DNA of 26,727 bases from NCBI GenBank assembly GCA_964432115.1, contig CAYSMC010000005.1, forward strand, positions 1-26,727, written 5' to 3'. This document shows, piece after piece, positions 8,170 through 13,807 of this stretch (positions within the stretch are counted from its first letter, which is position 1; every line of letters starts with the position of its first letter). Source of the stretch: JAAZKO01 sp964432115. Lineage in GTDB: Bacteria; Patescibacteriota; Microgenomatia; UBA1400; PJMF01. Below the pieces are notes generated by a model. The model was given only the letters and a program-made list of their open reading frames with translations, was not told the origin of the DNA and did no database searches. The position numbers and the translations under genes were made by a program.

Positions 8170-8218
8170 TGTCTCTTGTATGATAGTGCTTCTTAAGGTG
8201 CTTATTATACCTTTAAAT
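8170..8218. promoter_or_regulatory. Divergent promoter region between tsaC-tsaE (-) and the 141-residue gene (+)
   Basis: On the minus strand TATAAT (8209-8204) is a perfect -10 for tsaC-tsaE, giving a leader of roughly 28 nt. On the plus strand two -10 candidates serve the divergent gene: TATGAT at 8179-8184, followed by AGTGCTTCT exactly as downstream of the ftsH -10, and TTATAC at 8205-8210, which would give a near-leaderless mRNA. An imperfect 12-base tandem repeat (AGTGCTTCTTA at 8185-8195, GGTGCTTATTA at 8197-8207) fills the middle. The -35 boxes are poor on both strands, so the boxes are candidates only. Confidence 0.5.
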
Positions 8219-8644
8219 ATGGCAAAAAACGATTATTTACGAGACTTATTAAATGAAATTAAATTGCGTTATCAGTTGGGTGAAGACGCATTTGATCAAA
8301 CTTTTCAACCCTTGTCTATTACTCATCAATTGGCAGACAATTCAAACAATCAACAATTAAAGTTTACTTTGGAACTTAAAATTTTTGAGTTGAAAAAACT
8401 GACAGCTCTACTAGAAAAAATTTCATTAAAATCAGCTAGTGAAAAATCGAAGTGGCTTGCTAATCACCAAGAATTTTTCGAACAAATTACCCAATTAATT
8501 GTTAATAATTCCAATTTGTCGCTGACCGCACTCAAAGGTAGTGACAATAATTCTCATTTATCTTTATTATTGGCTGAAGAAATTAAAAAAGCGATAAGCT
8601 TGATGAATACAATCTTTTTTGAAGAAAGTGCTATTGATACTTAA
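8219..8644 (+). CDS. Hypothetical 141-residue helical protein
   Basis: I do not recognise this protein. From the ATG at 8219 it gives 141 residues, soluble, without signal peptide or membrane helix. It is rich in Leu, Lys, Asn, Gln and Glu, with long amphipathic stretches (LKFTLELKIFELKKLTALLEK; EFFEQITQLIVNN; LLLAEEIKKAISLMNTIFFEE), so an all-helical bundle is likely. The frame could be opened upstream to 8129, but that would run into the coding part of the divergent tsaC-tsaE gene and past the promoter candidates, so the ATG at 8219 is preferred. Its stop touches the HrcA operator of groES, so it is probably transcribed separately from the chaperonin genes. No ribosome binding site is visible, fitting a short or absent leader. 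Confidence 0.7.
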   Translation: MAKNDYLRDLLNEIKLRYQLGEDAFDQTFQPLSITHQLADNSNNQQLKFTLELKIFELKKLTALLEKISLKSASEKSKWLANHQEFFEQITQLIVNNSNLSLTALKGSDNNSHLSLLLAEEIKKAISLMNTIFFEESAIDT

Positions 8645-8671
8645 TTAGCAGTCAAATTCATTACTTGCTAA
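8645..8671 (+). promoter_or_regulatory. CIRCE-type HrcA operator upstream of groES-groEL
   Basis: 27-nt inverted repeat with CIRCE geometry: TTAGCAGTC, nine bases, ACTTGCTAA. The outer TTAGCA/TGCTAA hexamers are perfect. The left arm differs from the classical TTAGCACTC at one base; the right arm differs at its three inner bases. It overlaps the proposed groES -35 box, so a bound HrcA would block polymerase. hrcA itself lies in the same window. Confidence 0.85.
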
Positions 8672-8693
8672 AAATTAAATTTTGTGATATTTT
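8665..8693 (+). promoter_or_regulatory. Predicted groES-groEL promoter
   Basis: TTGCTA (8665-8670) and TATTTT (8688-8693) are separated by 17 bp, with an extended TG one base before the -10 (TGATATTTT). The -35 is the right arm of the HrcA operator. Predicted start near 8700 gives a leader of about 74 nt that contains a perfect 8-bp hairpin. Confidence 0.55.
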
Positions 8694-8701
8694 TTAGGAG
8701 C

Positions 8702-8725
8702 TTTGTTGATTGCTTATTCAACAAA
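8702..8725 (+). repeat. Perfect 8-bp inverted repeat in the groES leader
   Basis: TTTGTTGA (8702-8709) and TCAACAAA (8718-8725) enclose an 8-nt loop, right at the predicted 5' end of the groES-groEL mRNA. No U-tract follows, so it is not a terminator; it could stabilise the transcript or act as an RNA or DNA regulatory element. Confidence 0.5.
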
Positions 8726-8773
8726 TTCAAATAATAAAGTAAAAATTAAAAGCTATAAATAGAAAGATTTTTT

Positions 8774-9079
8774 ATGTCAAATTTAGACGTCAAAAAACTC
8801 AAACCCACTGTTGGTTACGTGTTAGTAAAACCCGCTGAAAAAGAAAAACAAACAGCTTCGGGCATTATTTTAGCTGTTGATGATAGTGAAAAACCTCAAT
8901 ATGGCGAGGTTTTAGCTGTTGGCGATTCAATTTGGGAAAGTGGAGTTAAAGAGATCAAAGCTCCCGCCAAAGTTGGTGATAAGGTGGTTTACAAAAAATG
9001 GGGTGGTAATGATGTTACCATCGATGAAATTGAGTATCAATTTTTAAAATTTGAAGATATTTTAGCAATTATTAAGTAA
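8774..9079 (+). CDS. groES: Co-chaperonin GroES
   Basis: Forms the heptameric lid of the GroEL folding chamber in the cytosol. The 101-residue sequence follows the Cpn10 pattern: KKLKPTVGYVLVKPAEKE at the start (usually plxDRVlVkp), the mobile-loop segment KQTASGIILAVDDSEKPQYGEV (25-46), the roof segment KVGDKVVYKKWGG and the closing FEDILAII (usually eeDILAi). Length is normal. The usual DRV of the first strand reads GYV here, a small family-typical variation. ATG start at 8774; the preceding AGAAAGA is a weak ribosome binding site. groEL follows after 32 bp in the usual order. An HrcA operator sits about 100 bp upstream, so expression should be heat-shock controlled. Confidence 0.97.
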   Translation: MSNLDVKKLKPTVGYVLVKPAEKEKQTASGIILAVDDSEKPQYGEVLAVGDSIWESGVKEIKAPAKVGDKVVYKKWGGNDVTIDEIEYQFLKFEDILAIIK

Positions 9080-9111
9080 TAAATTAAATAAATTAAGTTA
9101 AAAGGAAAAAT

Positions 9112-10743
9112 ATGGCAGCAAAACAACTTCTATTTGGCGACAGTGCCAGACAAAAAATGTTAATTGGTATTAACAAATTAGCTGAAGCGGTGACCACTAC
9201 TTTGGGTCCCAAGGGTCGCAATGTCGCTTTGGATCGCAGCTGGGGAGCTCCTCAAGTGATTCATGACGGAGTGAGTGTGGCTAAAGAAATTGAACTTGAA
9301 GATAAATTTGAAAACATGGGTGCTCAATTAGTCAAAGAAGCAGCTGACAAAACTAATGAGGCAGCTGGAGATGGTACCACTACTTCAACCCTGTTAGCTC
9401 AAGCTATTGCTAATAAGGGTATGAAATATGTCACCGCCGGTGCCAATCCTATGATTATGAAACGAGGAATTGATCAAGCAGTGAGTGCTGTGGTCAAGGA
9501 AATTCGTCGTTTGTCCAAAGGTGTCACCGAAGCTGATTGGCAAAAAGTGGCCACTATTTCTGCACAAGATGAAATCATTGGGAAAAAAATCTCAGAAGCA
9601 TTGAAATTAGTTGGTAAAGATGGTGTGGTTGAAGTCGAAGAGGGTAAAACCATGGATATTACCATCGAACACAAAGAAGGTATGGAGTTTGACAAAGGTT
9701 TTGCTTCTCCATATTTTGTGACCGATAGTGACAGCATGGAAGCCGTCAGTGATAAACCATATATTTTGGTCACCGATCAAAAAATCAGTAATATCAAAGA
9801 TATTTTGCCTTTATTAGAGGCTGTTGTTAATTCCAGTCGCGAATTGGTGATTATCGCCGATGATCTAGAGGGTGAAGCCTTAACCACTTTGGTGGTTAAT
9901 AAATTGCGTGGTACTTTTAAGTGCTTACCAATCAAAGCTCCTGGATTTGGTGATCGTCGTAAAGCCATGTTGCAAGATATTGCCATTTTAACTGGGGCTA
10001 ATTTGATTAGTGAAGAAACTGGTCGAAAATTGGCAGATGCCACTATTGATGACTTAGGTCAAGCAGATAGTGTGCGCTCTGGTAAAGACAGCACTAGAAT
10101 TGTGGGCGGTAAGGGTAAACAAACTGATATTGATGCTCGAGTGGCACAAATTGAGCGAGAAATTGCTAATTCTACTTCTGATTTTGACATCGAAAAGTTG
10201 GAAGAGCGCCGAGCTAAATTAACTGGTGGTGTAGCGGTTATTCAAGTTGGAGCGGCTACTGAAATTGAGATGAAAAATCTTCAAGAGCGAGTCAAGGATG
10301 CTAAAGAAGCCACCAAAGCTGCAATTGAAGAAGGTATTATTGCTGGCGGTGGTGTGACTTTAATGCGAGCTGGTCAAGTTTTAGCTGATATTGAGAACAA
10401 AGCTAAAACTGAAGACGAAAAAACTGGTATTAATTTAATTGCTGAAATTTTGGAGGAACCACTGCGTATGCTAGCAACTAACTCTGGAGAAGATGCTGGT
10501 TGGGTAGTTGGTAAAGTTAAAGATAAAAACAAAGCCAACTGGGGCTTTAATGCTTTAACTAATGAATTTGAAGATTTGTTAGCGGCTGGAGTGATTGAGC
10601 CAGCTAAAGTAGCGATTGCTTCTTTAGTCAATGCCGCTGGCGTCGCGTCGATGATTTTAACTACTGAATGTTTGGTCGCTGATCTTCCTAAAAAAGAAGA
10701 ACCAGCCATGCCAGCAGGAGGTGGTATGCCAGGTATGATGTAA
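9112..10743 (+). CDS. groEL: Chaperonin GroEL (Hsp60)
   Basis: ATP-driven barrel-shaped chaperonin. 543 residues, normal length. Diagnostic segments include VTTTLGPKGRNVALDRSWG (28-46), the nucleotide-binding AGDGTTTSTLLAQ (about 85-97), the apical domain with APGFGDRRKAMLQDIAILTG, EERRAKLTGGVAVIQVGAATE and GIIAGGGVTLMRAG. The C-terminus ends in a short Gly-Met tail (PAMPAGGGMPGMM), the classic disordered GGM-type end. No substitution is seen in the Asp-rich ATPase motifs. AAAGGAA about six bases before the ATG at 9112 is a good ribosome binding site. It is cotranscribed with groES and closed by a strong hairpin terminator at about 10764-10795. Confidence 0.98.
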   Translation: MAAKQLLFGDSARQKMLIGINKLAEAVTTTLGPKGRNVALDRSWGAPQVIHDGVSVAKEIELEDKFENMGAQLVKEAADKTNEAAGDGTTTSTLLAQAIANKGMKYVTAGANPMIMKRGIDQAVSAVVKEIRRLSKGVTEADWQKVATISAQDEIIGKKISEALKLVGKDGVVEVEEGKTMDITIEHKEGMEFDKGFASPYFVTDSDSMEAVSDKPYILVTDQKISNIKDILPLLEAVVNSSRELVIIADDLEGEALTTLVVNKLRGTFKCLPIKAPGFGDRRKAMLQDIAILTGANLISEETGRKLADATIDDLGQADSVRSGKDSTRIVGGKGKQTDIDARVAQIEREIANSTSDFDIEKLEERRAKLTGGVAVIQVGAATEIEMKNLQERVKDAKEATKAAIEEGIIAGGGVTLMRAGQVLADIENKAKTEDEKTGINLIAEILEEPLRMLATNSGEDAGWVVGKVKDKNKANWGFNALTNEFEDLLAAGVIEPAKVAIASLVNAAGVASMILTTECLVADLPKKEEPAMPAGGGMPGMM

Positions 10744-10763
10744 AAAACATTGTTACCGCTGAT

Positions 10764-10795
10764 AAAAAAAGGAGGCGCTGGCGCCTCCTTTTTTA
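10764..10795 (+). terminator. Intrinsic terminator of groES-groEL
   Basis: Perfect stem GGAGGCG / CGCCTCC (10771-10777, 10782-10788) with a CTGG loop, preceded by a run of A and followed by six or more T. The A/T flanks make it plausible in both directions, so it may also stop the minus-strand tRNA transcript. Confidence 0.92.
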
Positions 10796-10807
10796 GTATT
10801 TGTTGTG

Positions 10808-10881
10808 TAGCGAGGGTGAGAGTTGAACTCACGACCTTCGGTTTATGAATCCGATGCTCTAACCAACTGAGCTACCTCGCC
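10808..10881 (-). tRNA. tRNA-Met (CAT), elongator type
   Basis: A 74-nt cloverleaf on the minus strand: acceptor GGCGAGG / CCTCGCT (G1-U72 wobble), T8 A9, D arm GCTC-AGTTGGTTA-GAGC, anticodon arm TCGGA-TTCATAA-ACCGA with anticodon CAT, variable AGGTC, T arm GTGAG-TTCAACT-CTCAC, discriminator A73. CCA is not encoded. Base pair 31-39 is an A-A mismatch. A paired 1-72 position and the lack of three G-C pairs in the anticodon stem argue against an initiator. A tRNA-Ile2 whose CAT is modified to lysidine cannot be excluded from sequence alone. Confidence 0.93.
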
Positions 10882-10919
10882 GCTACACTTATTTGTTTCT
10901 TATTCTGTTAGTCGGGGAT

Positions 10920-10948
10920 ATTTTAAGGTTTTTTCCCTTGAAAAACAA
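10920..10948 (-). promoter_or_regulatory. Candidate promoter for the minus-strand tRNA-Met
   Basis: Reading the minus strand, TTGTTT (10948-10943) and TAAAAT (10925-10920) are 17 bp apart, about 38 bp before the tRNA 5' end. It overlaps the -35 region of the divergent initiator tRNA promoter, so the two tRNA promoters may interfere. Confidence 0.4.
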
Positions 10949-10967
10949 GCAGAGCTTAGGATATAAT
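10938..10967 (+). promoter_or_regulatory. Promoter of the initiator tRNA
   Basis: TTGAAA (10938-10943), an 18-bp spacer and a perfect TATAAT (10962-10967). The predicted start at about 10974 lies eight bases before the mature tRNA end. One of the strongest sigma-70-type promoters in the window. Confidence 0.8.
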
Positions 10968-10981
10968 AGCGTTTATTAAAA

Positions 10982-11050
10982 CGCGGGATAGTGTACGGTG
11001 CACGTGGGGCTCATAATCCCACAGGCTAGGTTCGACTCCTAGTCCCGCAA
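10982..11050 (+). tRNA. Initiator tRNA-fMet (CAT) with compact D arm
   Basis: A 69-nt cloverleaf: acceptor CGCGGGA / TCCCGCA with the C1-A72 mismatch that marks bacterial initiators, T8 A9, D arm GTGT-ACGGT-GCAC, anticodon arm TGGGG-CTCATAA-TCCCA with anticodon CAT in the classic initiator loop CTCATAA, variable CAGG, T arm CTAGG-TTCGACT-CCTAG, discriminator A73. CCA is not encoded. Two oddities: the D loop has only five bases (GG retained), and the third of the usual three G-C pairs in the anticodon stem is a G-U pair (31-39). Confidence 0.93.
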
Positions 11051-11060
11051 CAATAAATAA

Positions 11061-11088
11061 AAAAGGACGACGCAGATCGTCTTTTTTT
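11061..11088. terminator. Intrinsic terminator between tRNA-fMet and tspO, possibly bidirectional
   Basis: GACGA (11066-11070) and TCGTC (11077-11081) form a stem around CGCAGA, extended by a G-U pair and A-T pairs, with a run of seven T on the plus strand and A on the other. It follows the tRNA by 10 bp and lies just past the tspO stop, so it may serve both. Confidence 0.8.
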
Positions 11089-11091
11089 ATT

Positions 11092-11577
11092 TTAATTAAG
11101 CAATGCAAAGGCTAAATTTAAAACACTAGCAAAACTCACCCATAGTAAATAGGGGGTCATCAGATAGGCAGCTATTGGTTTTAATTTTTTAAATTTGAGA
11201 ATGGTTAACAAAATTAAAATCCATAAAATTATGATTTCTAAAAAAGCAAAATATAGCAGTTGTTGGCCAAAGAAAATAATGCTCCATAAGACGTTAAATA
11301 AGAGTTGAGTAAAAAAAGCAAGAATGGCTTCTTTTTTAATTAGCTCCTTTTTCTTTTTGACTGGAGTTTGCCAAACTAGATAGAGTGCAATACCCATCAA
11401 AATAAACAGCAATGTCCAAACAGGAGCAAAAAGCCAGTTGGGAGGCGCAAAACTAGGTCGATTAAGCGTGGCATACCAAGTCGGTATAGCTCGAGTGGTA
11501 AATAAAGAACCAATAAAGCCGGCCAATTGAGGCAAAACCAAAGCAATTATCAATCTTTTCCAATTAATTTTTTTCAT
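11092..11577 (-). CDS. tspO: TspO/MBR family membrane protein
   Basis: Five-helix membrane protein of the tryptophan-rich sensory protein / peripheral benzodiazepine receptor family, which binds porphyrins and related tetrapyrroles. In 161 residues the landmarks are WYATLNRPSFAPPNWLFAPVW (34-54), the loop and helix that form the ligand pocket, and PYLLWVSFASVLNLAFALLN at the C-terminus (the family's W-x-x-[FY]-A-x-x-L-N). Helices are roughly at 8-26, 50-69, 84-104, 106-127 and 135-158. Length is typical. ATG at 11575-11577, no clear ribosome binding site; a 6- to 7-bp hairpin (11580-11600) lies directly before the start. It follows the dehydrogenase gene by 27 bp on the same strand. No tetrapyrrole genes are nearby, so ligand and role here are open. 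Confidence 0.93.
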   Translation of the reverse strand: MKKINWKRLIIALVLPQLAGFIGSLFTTRAIPTWYATLNRPSFAPPNWLFAPVWTLLFILMGIALYLVWQTPVKKKKELIKKEAILAFFTQLLFNVLWSIIFFGQQLLYFAFLEIIILWILILLTILKFKKLKPIAAYLMTPYLLWVSFASVLNLAFALLN

Positions 11578-11579
11578 AT

Positions 11580-11600
11580 AGCACTATTTTATTTAGTGCT
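11580..11600 (-). repeat. Inverted repeat immediately upstream of tspO
   Basis: AGCACT (11580-11585) and AGTGCT (11595-11600) flank a 9-base A/T loop; a further T-A pair can close. On the transcript it lies between the dehydrogenase stop and the tspO ATG, two bases from the start codon. There is no U-tract, so a translational or processing role is more plausible than termination. Confidence 0.45.
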
Positions 11601-11604
11601 TTCT

Positions 11605-12369
11605 CTAGATAGCTGTCCAACCACCATCAACCGCAATGGTTTGACCAGTGACATAACTACTGGCCTTATCTGCTAAGAAAAGTAGGGTGGTATCTAATTC
11701 ACCTTTTTTACCAGCTCTTTTCATGGGACAACTAATGGCTAAATATTGCTTAAAATCATCCGTGTTAATGAAGTTACCGGTCATTTCTGACTCGAAAAAT
11801 CCTGGTCCAATAGCGTTAACAGTAATATTGTATTTTGCCCATTCAGCCGCTAGAGCACGAGTTAGATTAACAACTCCGCCCTTGGTAGCATGATAATTAG
11901 CCACATTAAAAGCACTGTTGGCTACTAGCCCATACATAGAAGCAATGTTAATCACTCGACCATATTTTTTTTCTTTCATTAAAGCTCCAGCATGTTTAGC
12001 CACCAAAAAGACGCCAGTTAAGTTGACATCAACTACCTTTTGCCAATCTTCAAGTGACATTTCTTCAGCTGGAGCCATGGTTGAAGTACCAGCATTGTTA
12101 ACTAGGATATCTAATTTTTGCCACTCTTTTTTGATTTTAGAAACACCAGCAGCAATGTCATCTTCTTTAGTTACATCCATGACAAGTACTAGAGTTTTTC
12201 TGCCAAGAGCTTCGATTTCTTTAGCCACTTCTTGAAGTTTATCTTCTCGGCGGGCAGCAATCGCTACATTTGCGCCAGCTTTGGCCAAGAGTAAAGCGAA
12301 TTGTTTTCCTAGACCACTTGAAGCTCCAGTTACTAAGGCAGTTTGTCCCTGAAAATTAAAATATTGCAT
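11605..12369 (-). CDS. Short-chain dehydrogenase/reductase (classical SDR, FabG-like)
   Basis: NAD(P)-dependent oxidoreductase of the classical SDR family, 254 residues. The cofactor-binding TGASSGLG (14-21) is followed by ARRED (39-43; the Arg residues suggest, but do not prove, NADPH), VMDVT (63-67), NNAG (91-94), DVNLTG (with Asn116), the catalytic Ser144 in NIASMYG, Tyr159 and Lys163 in YHATK, and the C-terminal GQTIAVDGGW. All four catalytic residues are present. The substrate cannot be read from sequence: relatives include 3-oxoacyl-ACP reductases and sugar-acid or sugar-alcohol dehydrogenases, and no fatty-acid genes are nearby. ATG at 12367-12369, preceded by AAGGAAAGG. It sits between the FtsB-like gene and tspO, probably on one transcript. 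Confidence 0.92.
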   Translation of the reverse strand: MQYFNFQGQTALVTGASSGLGKQFALLLAKAGANVAIAARREDKLQEVAKEIEALGRKTLVLVMDVTKEDDIAAGVSKIKKEWQKLDILVNNAGTSTMAPAEEMSLEDWQKVVDVNLTGVFLVAKHAGALMKEKKYGRVINIASMYGLVANSAFNVANYHATKGGVVNLTRALAAEWAKYNITVNAIGPGFFESEMTGNFINTDDFKQYLAISCPMKRAGKKGELDTTLLFLADKASSYVTGQTIAVDGGWTAI

Positions 12370-12394
12370 AATTTAAACCTTTCCTTGATTAATT

Positions 12395-12781
12395 TTAATT
12401 CTTCCTGAGTAGTTGCCACCAGGATTGCCAATTTTGCAATCTGTAGTCTATTTTATCTGAATCTACTTCTTCTTTTATTATAGGGTCAAAATCTGTTTTT
12501 GCTATTTGAATCACTATTTCACCTTTTTTGTTTTTAATTAACTCATTTCTCATAATTTTTTCTTTATATAGGTCGTTTTGTGTTTGTGCAAAGAATTCCT
12601 CTTTGTCTTGTACATCTTTTTCTAGAAGATTGATATTCTCCCGATTTTGTTCTAAATTTTCACTATCCAATAAAGCTTTTTGTTTACTCTCTTGTAGGGA
12701 GAAAATTAAGAGAATGGCTAAAAAACTAATTAAAATTATCATTAATGGATTTTCTAAGATTTGTTGATTTTTTTTTGCCAT
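12395..12781 (-). CDS. FtsB/DivIC-like septum formation protein
   Basis: 128 residues with a short cytoplasmic start, one membrane helix (about 12-28), then a coiled coil (30-70) and the segment YKEKIMRNELIKNKKGEIVIQI (72-93). That last part matches the E-x-I-x-R-[ED]-x-L-x-x-x-x-x-G-E pattern at the end of the FtsB/DivIC coiled coil. These proteins form part of the FtsQ-FtsL-FtsB complex that activates septal cell-wall synthesis. Assignment is by topology plus this motif, so moderate confidence; it could be another DivIC-family protein. The ATG at 12779-12781 (MAKKNQQ) is preferred over an upstream TTG at 12812-12814, which has no ribosome binding site and would cross the divergent promoter. 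First gene of the minus-strand trio with the dehydrogenase and tspO. Confidence 0.75.
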   Translation of the reverse strand: MAKKNQQILENPLMIILISFLAILLIFSLQESKQKALLDSENLEQNRENINLLEKDVQDKEEFFAQTQNDLYKEKIMRNELIKNKKGEIVIQIAKTDFDPIIKEEVDSDKIDYRLQNWQSWWQLLRKN

Positions 12782-12798
12782 AAATATTTTTATATTGA

Positions 12799-12827
12799 TT
12801 GAAAAAAATCCCAATTTGTGTTACTAT
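12799..12827 (+). promoter_or_regulatory. Promoter of the Xer-like gene
   Basis: TTGAAA (12799-12804), 17-bp spacer, TACTAT (12822-12827) with an extended TG (TGTTACTAT). Predicted start near 12834 gives a very A/T-rich leader of about 54 nt. It belongs to the same TGTTACaATA family as the smpB, ftsH and exonuclease promoters. Confidence 0.65.
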
Positions 12828-12887
12828 AAGACTCTCAATAATTATTATTATATTAATTTATTTAATCTGTCCTAGATTAGCAGTATT

Positions 12888-13754
12888 ATGCCCATAAACT
12901 TAAATGATGCGCAAGTTAAATTTACGGAACATCTAAAAGCCAGTGGTAAAGCCGAGTCAACAGTGATTGCTTACAGTAAAGACGTGGAGCAGTTGCTTGA
13001 TTTTGTGTCTAAACGTGGCAAGACCACCATTAATGAAATATTGGCTGAAGATATTGATGAATTTAAAGAATTATTAAATAAACAACGTTACACCAGTAAA
13101 TCTATTTCACGAAAAATTAATTCGATTAAGTCATTTTTCCGTTTTTTAATTAGTGAAGATTTGACGGAAAAGAATCCAACCACAAATATTAGTCATCCTA
13201 AAATTGACCATGTTCCACCTAGAGTTTTATCTCGTCTTGAATATCGAGCGCTAAGAGATGCTTGTCGTGGCGATGCCAGAATGTATGCCATTGTCGAATT
13301 ATTATTACAGACCGGCATGCGGATTAGTGAATTAGCTGCTTTGACCATTACAGATTTGGACATGGAGCGAGAATTGATTCATATTCAGGCACAGAATTCG
13401 CGCGATGCTCGTCGAGTGCCGATGAACAGTGCCGCTAAAAATGCAATTTTAGATTATCTAAAAGTTCGTCCTCGAGCCAAAGAAAAAACTTTATTTTTGA
13501 CAAAAACTTGTCGTCCCTTTTTAGTGCGCAATATCAGAACGGCGATTGATCGTTTTTTCCGTTTGGCAGGCATTAAAGATGCCAAGGTTAATGATTTACG
13601 TCATACTTTTATTGTTGAACAGCTGAAAGCTGGCACTCCATTAGTTTATGTTTCGCAGTTGGTGGGTCACAAGCGCATTACCACTACCGAAAAATATCTA
13701 AAATTAATTGAAGCACCTGATATGCAGCCCAATGTTAAAATTGAAGAGCTTTAA
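12888..13754 (+). CDS. Xer-like tyrosine recombinase with altered catalytic residues
   Basis: 288 residues with the two-domain XerC/XerD layout: an N-terminal SAM-like DNA-binding domain (about 5-95, ending SINSIKSFFRFL-type) and a catalytic domain (110-275). Of the usual R-K-H-R-H-Y set, Arg145 (TGMRISELA), Arg238 (NDLRHTF), His261 (LVGHKRITTTEKY) and the nucleophile Tyr270 are present. The first residue of HxxR reads Asn235, and the beta-hairpin Lys expected in a GKGxKxR segment falls in AQNSRDARRVP where Gln169 seems to take its place. It may therefore be a weakened, specialised or partner-dependent enzyme. No att-like repeats, integron or phage genes are nearby, so a chromosome-dimer resolution role is more likely than mobility. 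The ATG at 12888 has no Shine-Dalgarno site; a good promoter lies upstream. Confidence 0.85.
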   Translation: MPINLNDAQVKFTEHLKASGKAESTVIAYSKDVEQLLDFVSKRGKTTINEILAEDIDEFKELLNKQRYTSKSISRKINSIKSFFRFLISEDLTEKNPTTNISHPKIDHVPPRVLSRLEYRALRDACRGDARMYAIVELLLQTGMRISELAALTITDLDMERELIHIQAQNSRDARRVPMNSAAKNAILDYLKVRPRAKEKTLFLTKTCRPFLVRNIRTAIDRFFRLAGIKDAKVNDLRHTFIVEQLKAGTPLVYVSQLVGHKRITTTEKYLKLIEAPDMQPNVKIEEL

Positions 13755-13781
13755 TTTTTATCTTTTTATCCCATTAATCCT

Positions 13782-13797
13782 TGGCTTGTGTTAAGAT
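13782..13797 (+). promoter_or_regulatory. Candidate extended -10 promoter of trpS
   Basis: TAAGAT (13792-13797) is preceded by TG one base away (TGTTAAGAT). The ATG at 13808 is only 10 bases beyond the -10, so the leader would be about four bases. No convincing -35. Confidence 0.45.
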
Positions 13798-13807
13798 TAG
13801 AAGTGCT

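Noticed and set aside
8129..8218. Upstream extension of the 141-residue gene
   Set aside because: It runs antisense through the tsaC-tsaE start and its promoter; the added residues look like translated non-coding sequence.
10374..10832. 152-codon open frame opposite the end of groEL
   Set aside because: Antisense to groEL and to its terminator; no family features.
11580..11600. AGCACT-N9-AGTGCT before tspO as another CIRCE operator
   Set aside because: The core hexamers match the inner CIRCE bases, but spacing is two bases too short (9 instead of 11 between AGCACT and AGTGCT) and the outer TT/AA are missing.
12876..12884. TTAGCAGTA just before the Xer-like ATG as an HrcA half-site
   Set aside because: No right arm (TGCTAA) at the required 15-base distance.
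12888..13754. Integrase of a mobile element or integron
   Set aside because: No attC-like repeats, direct repeats, cassette genes, phage genes or tRNA target adjacent; neighbours are housekeeping genes.
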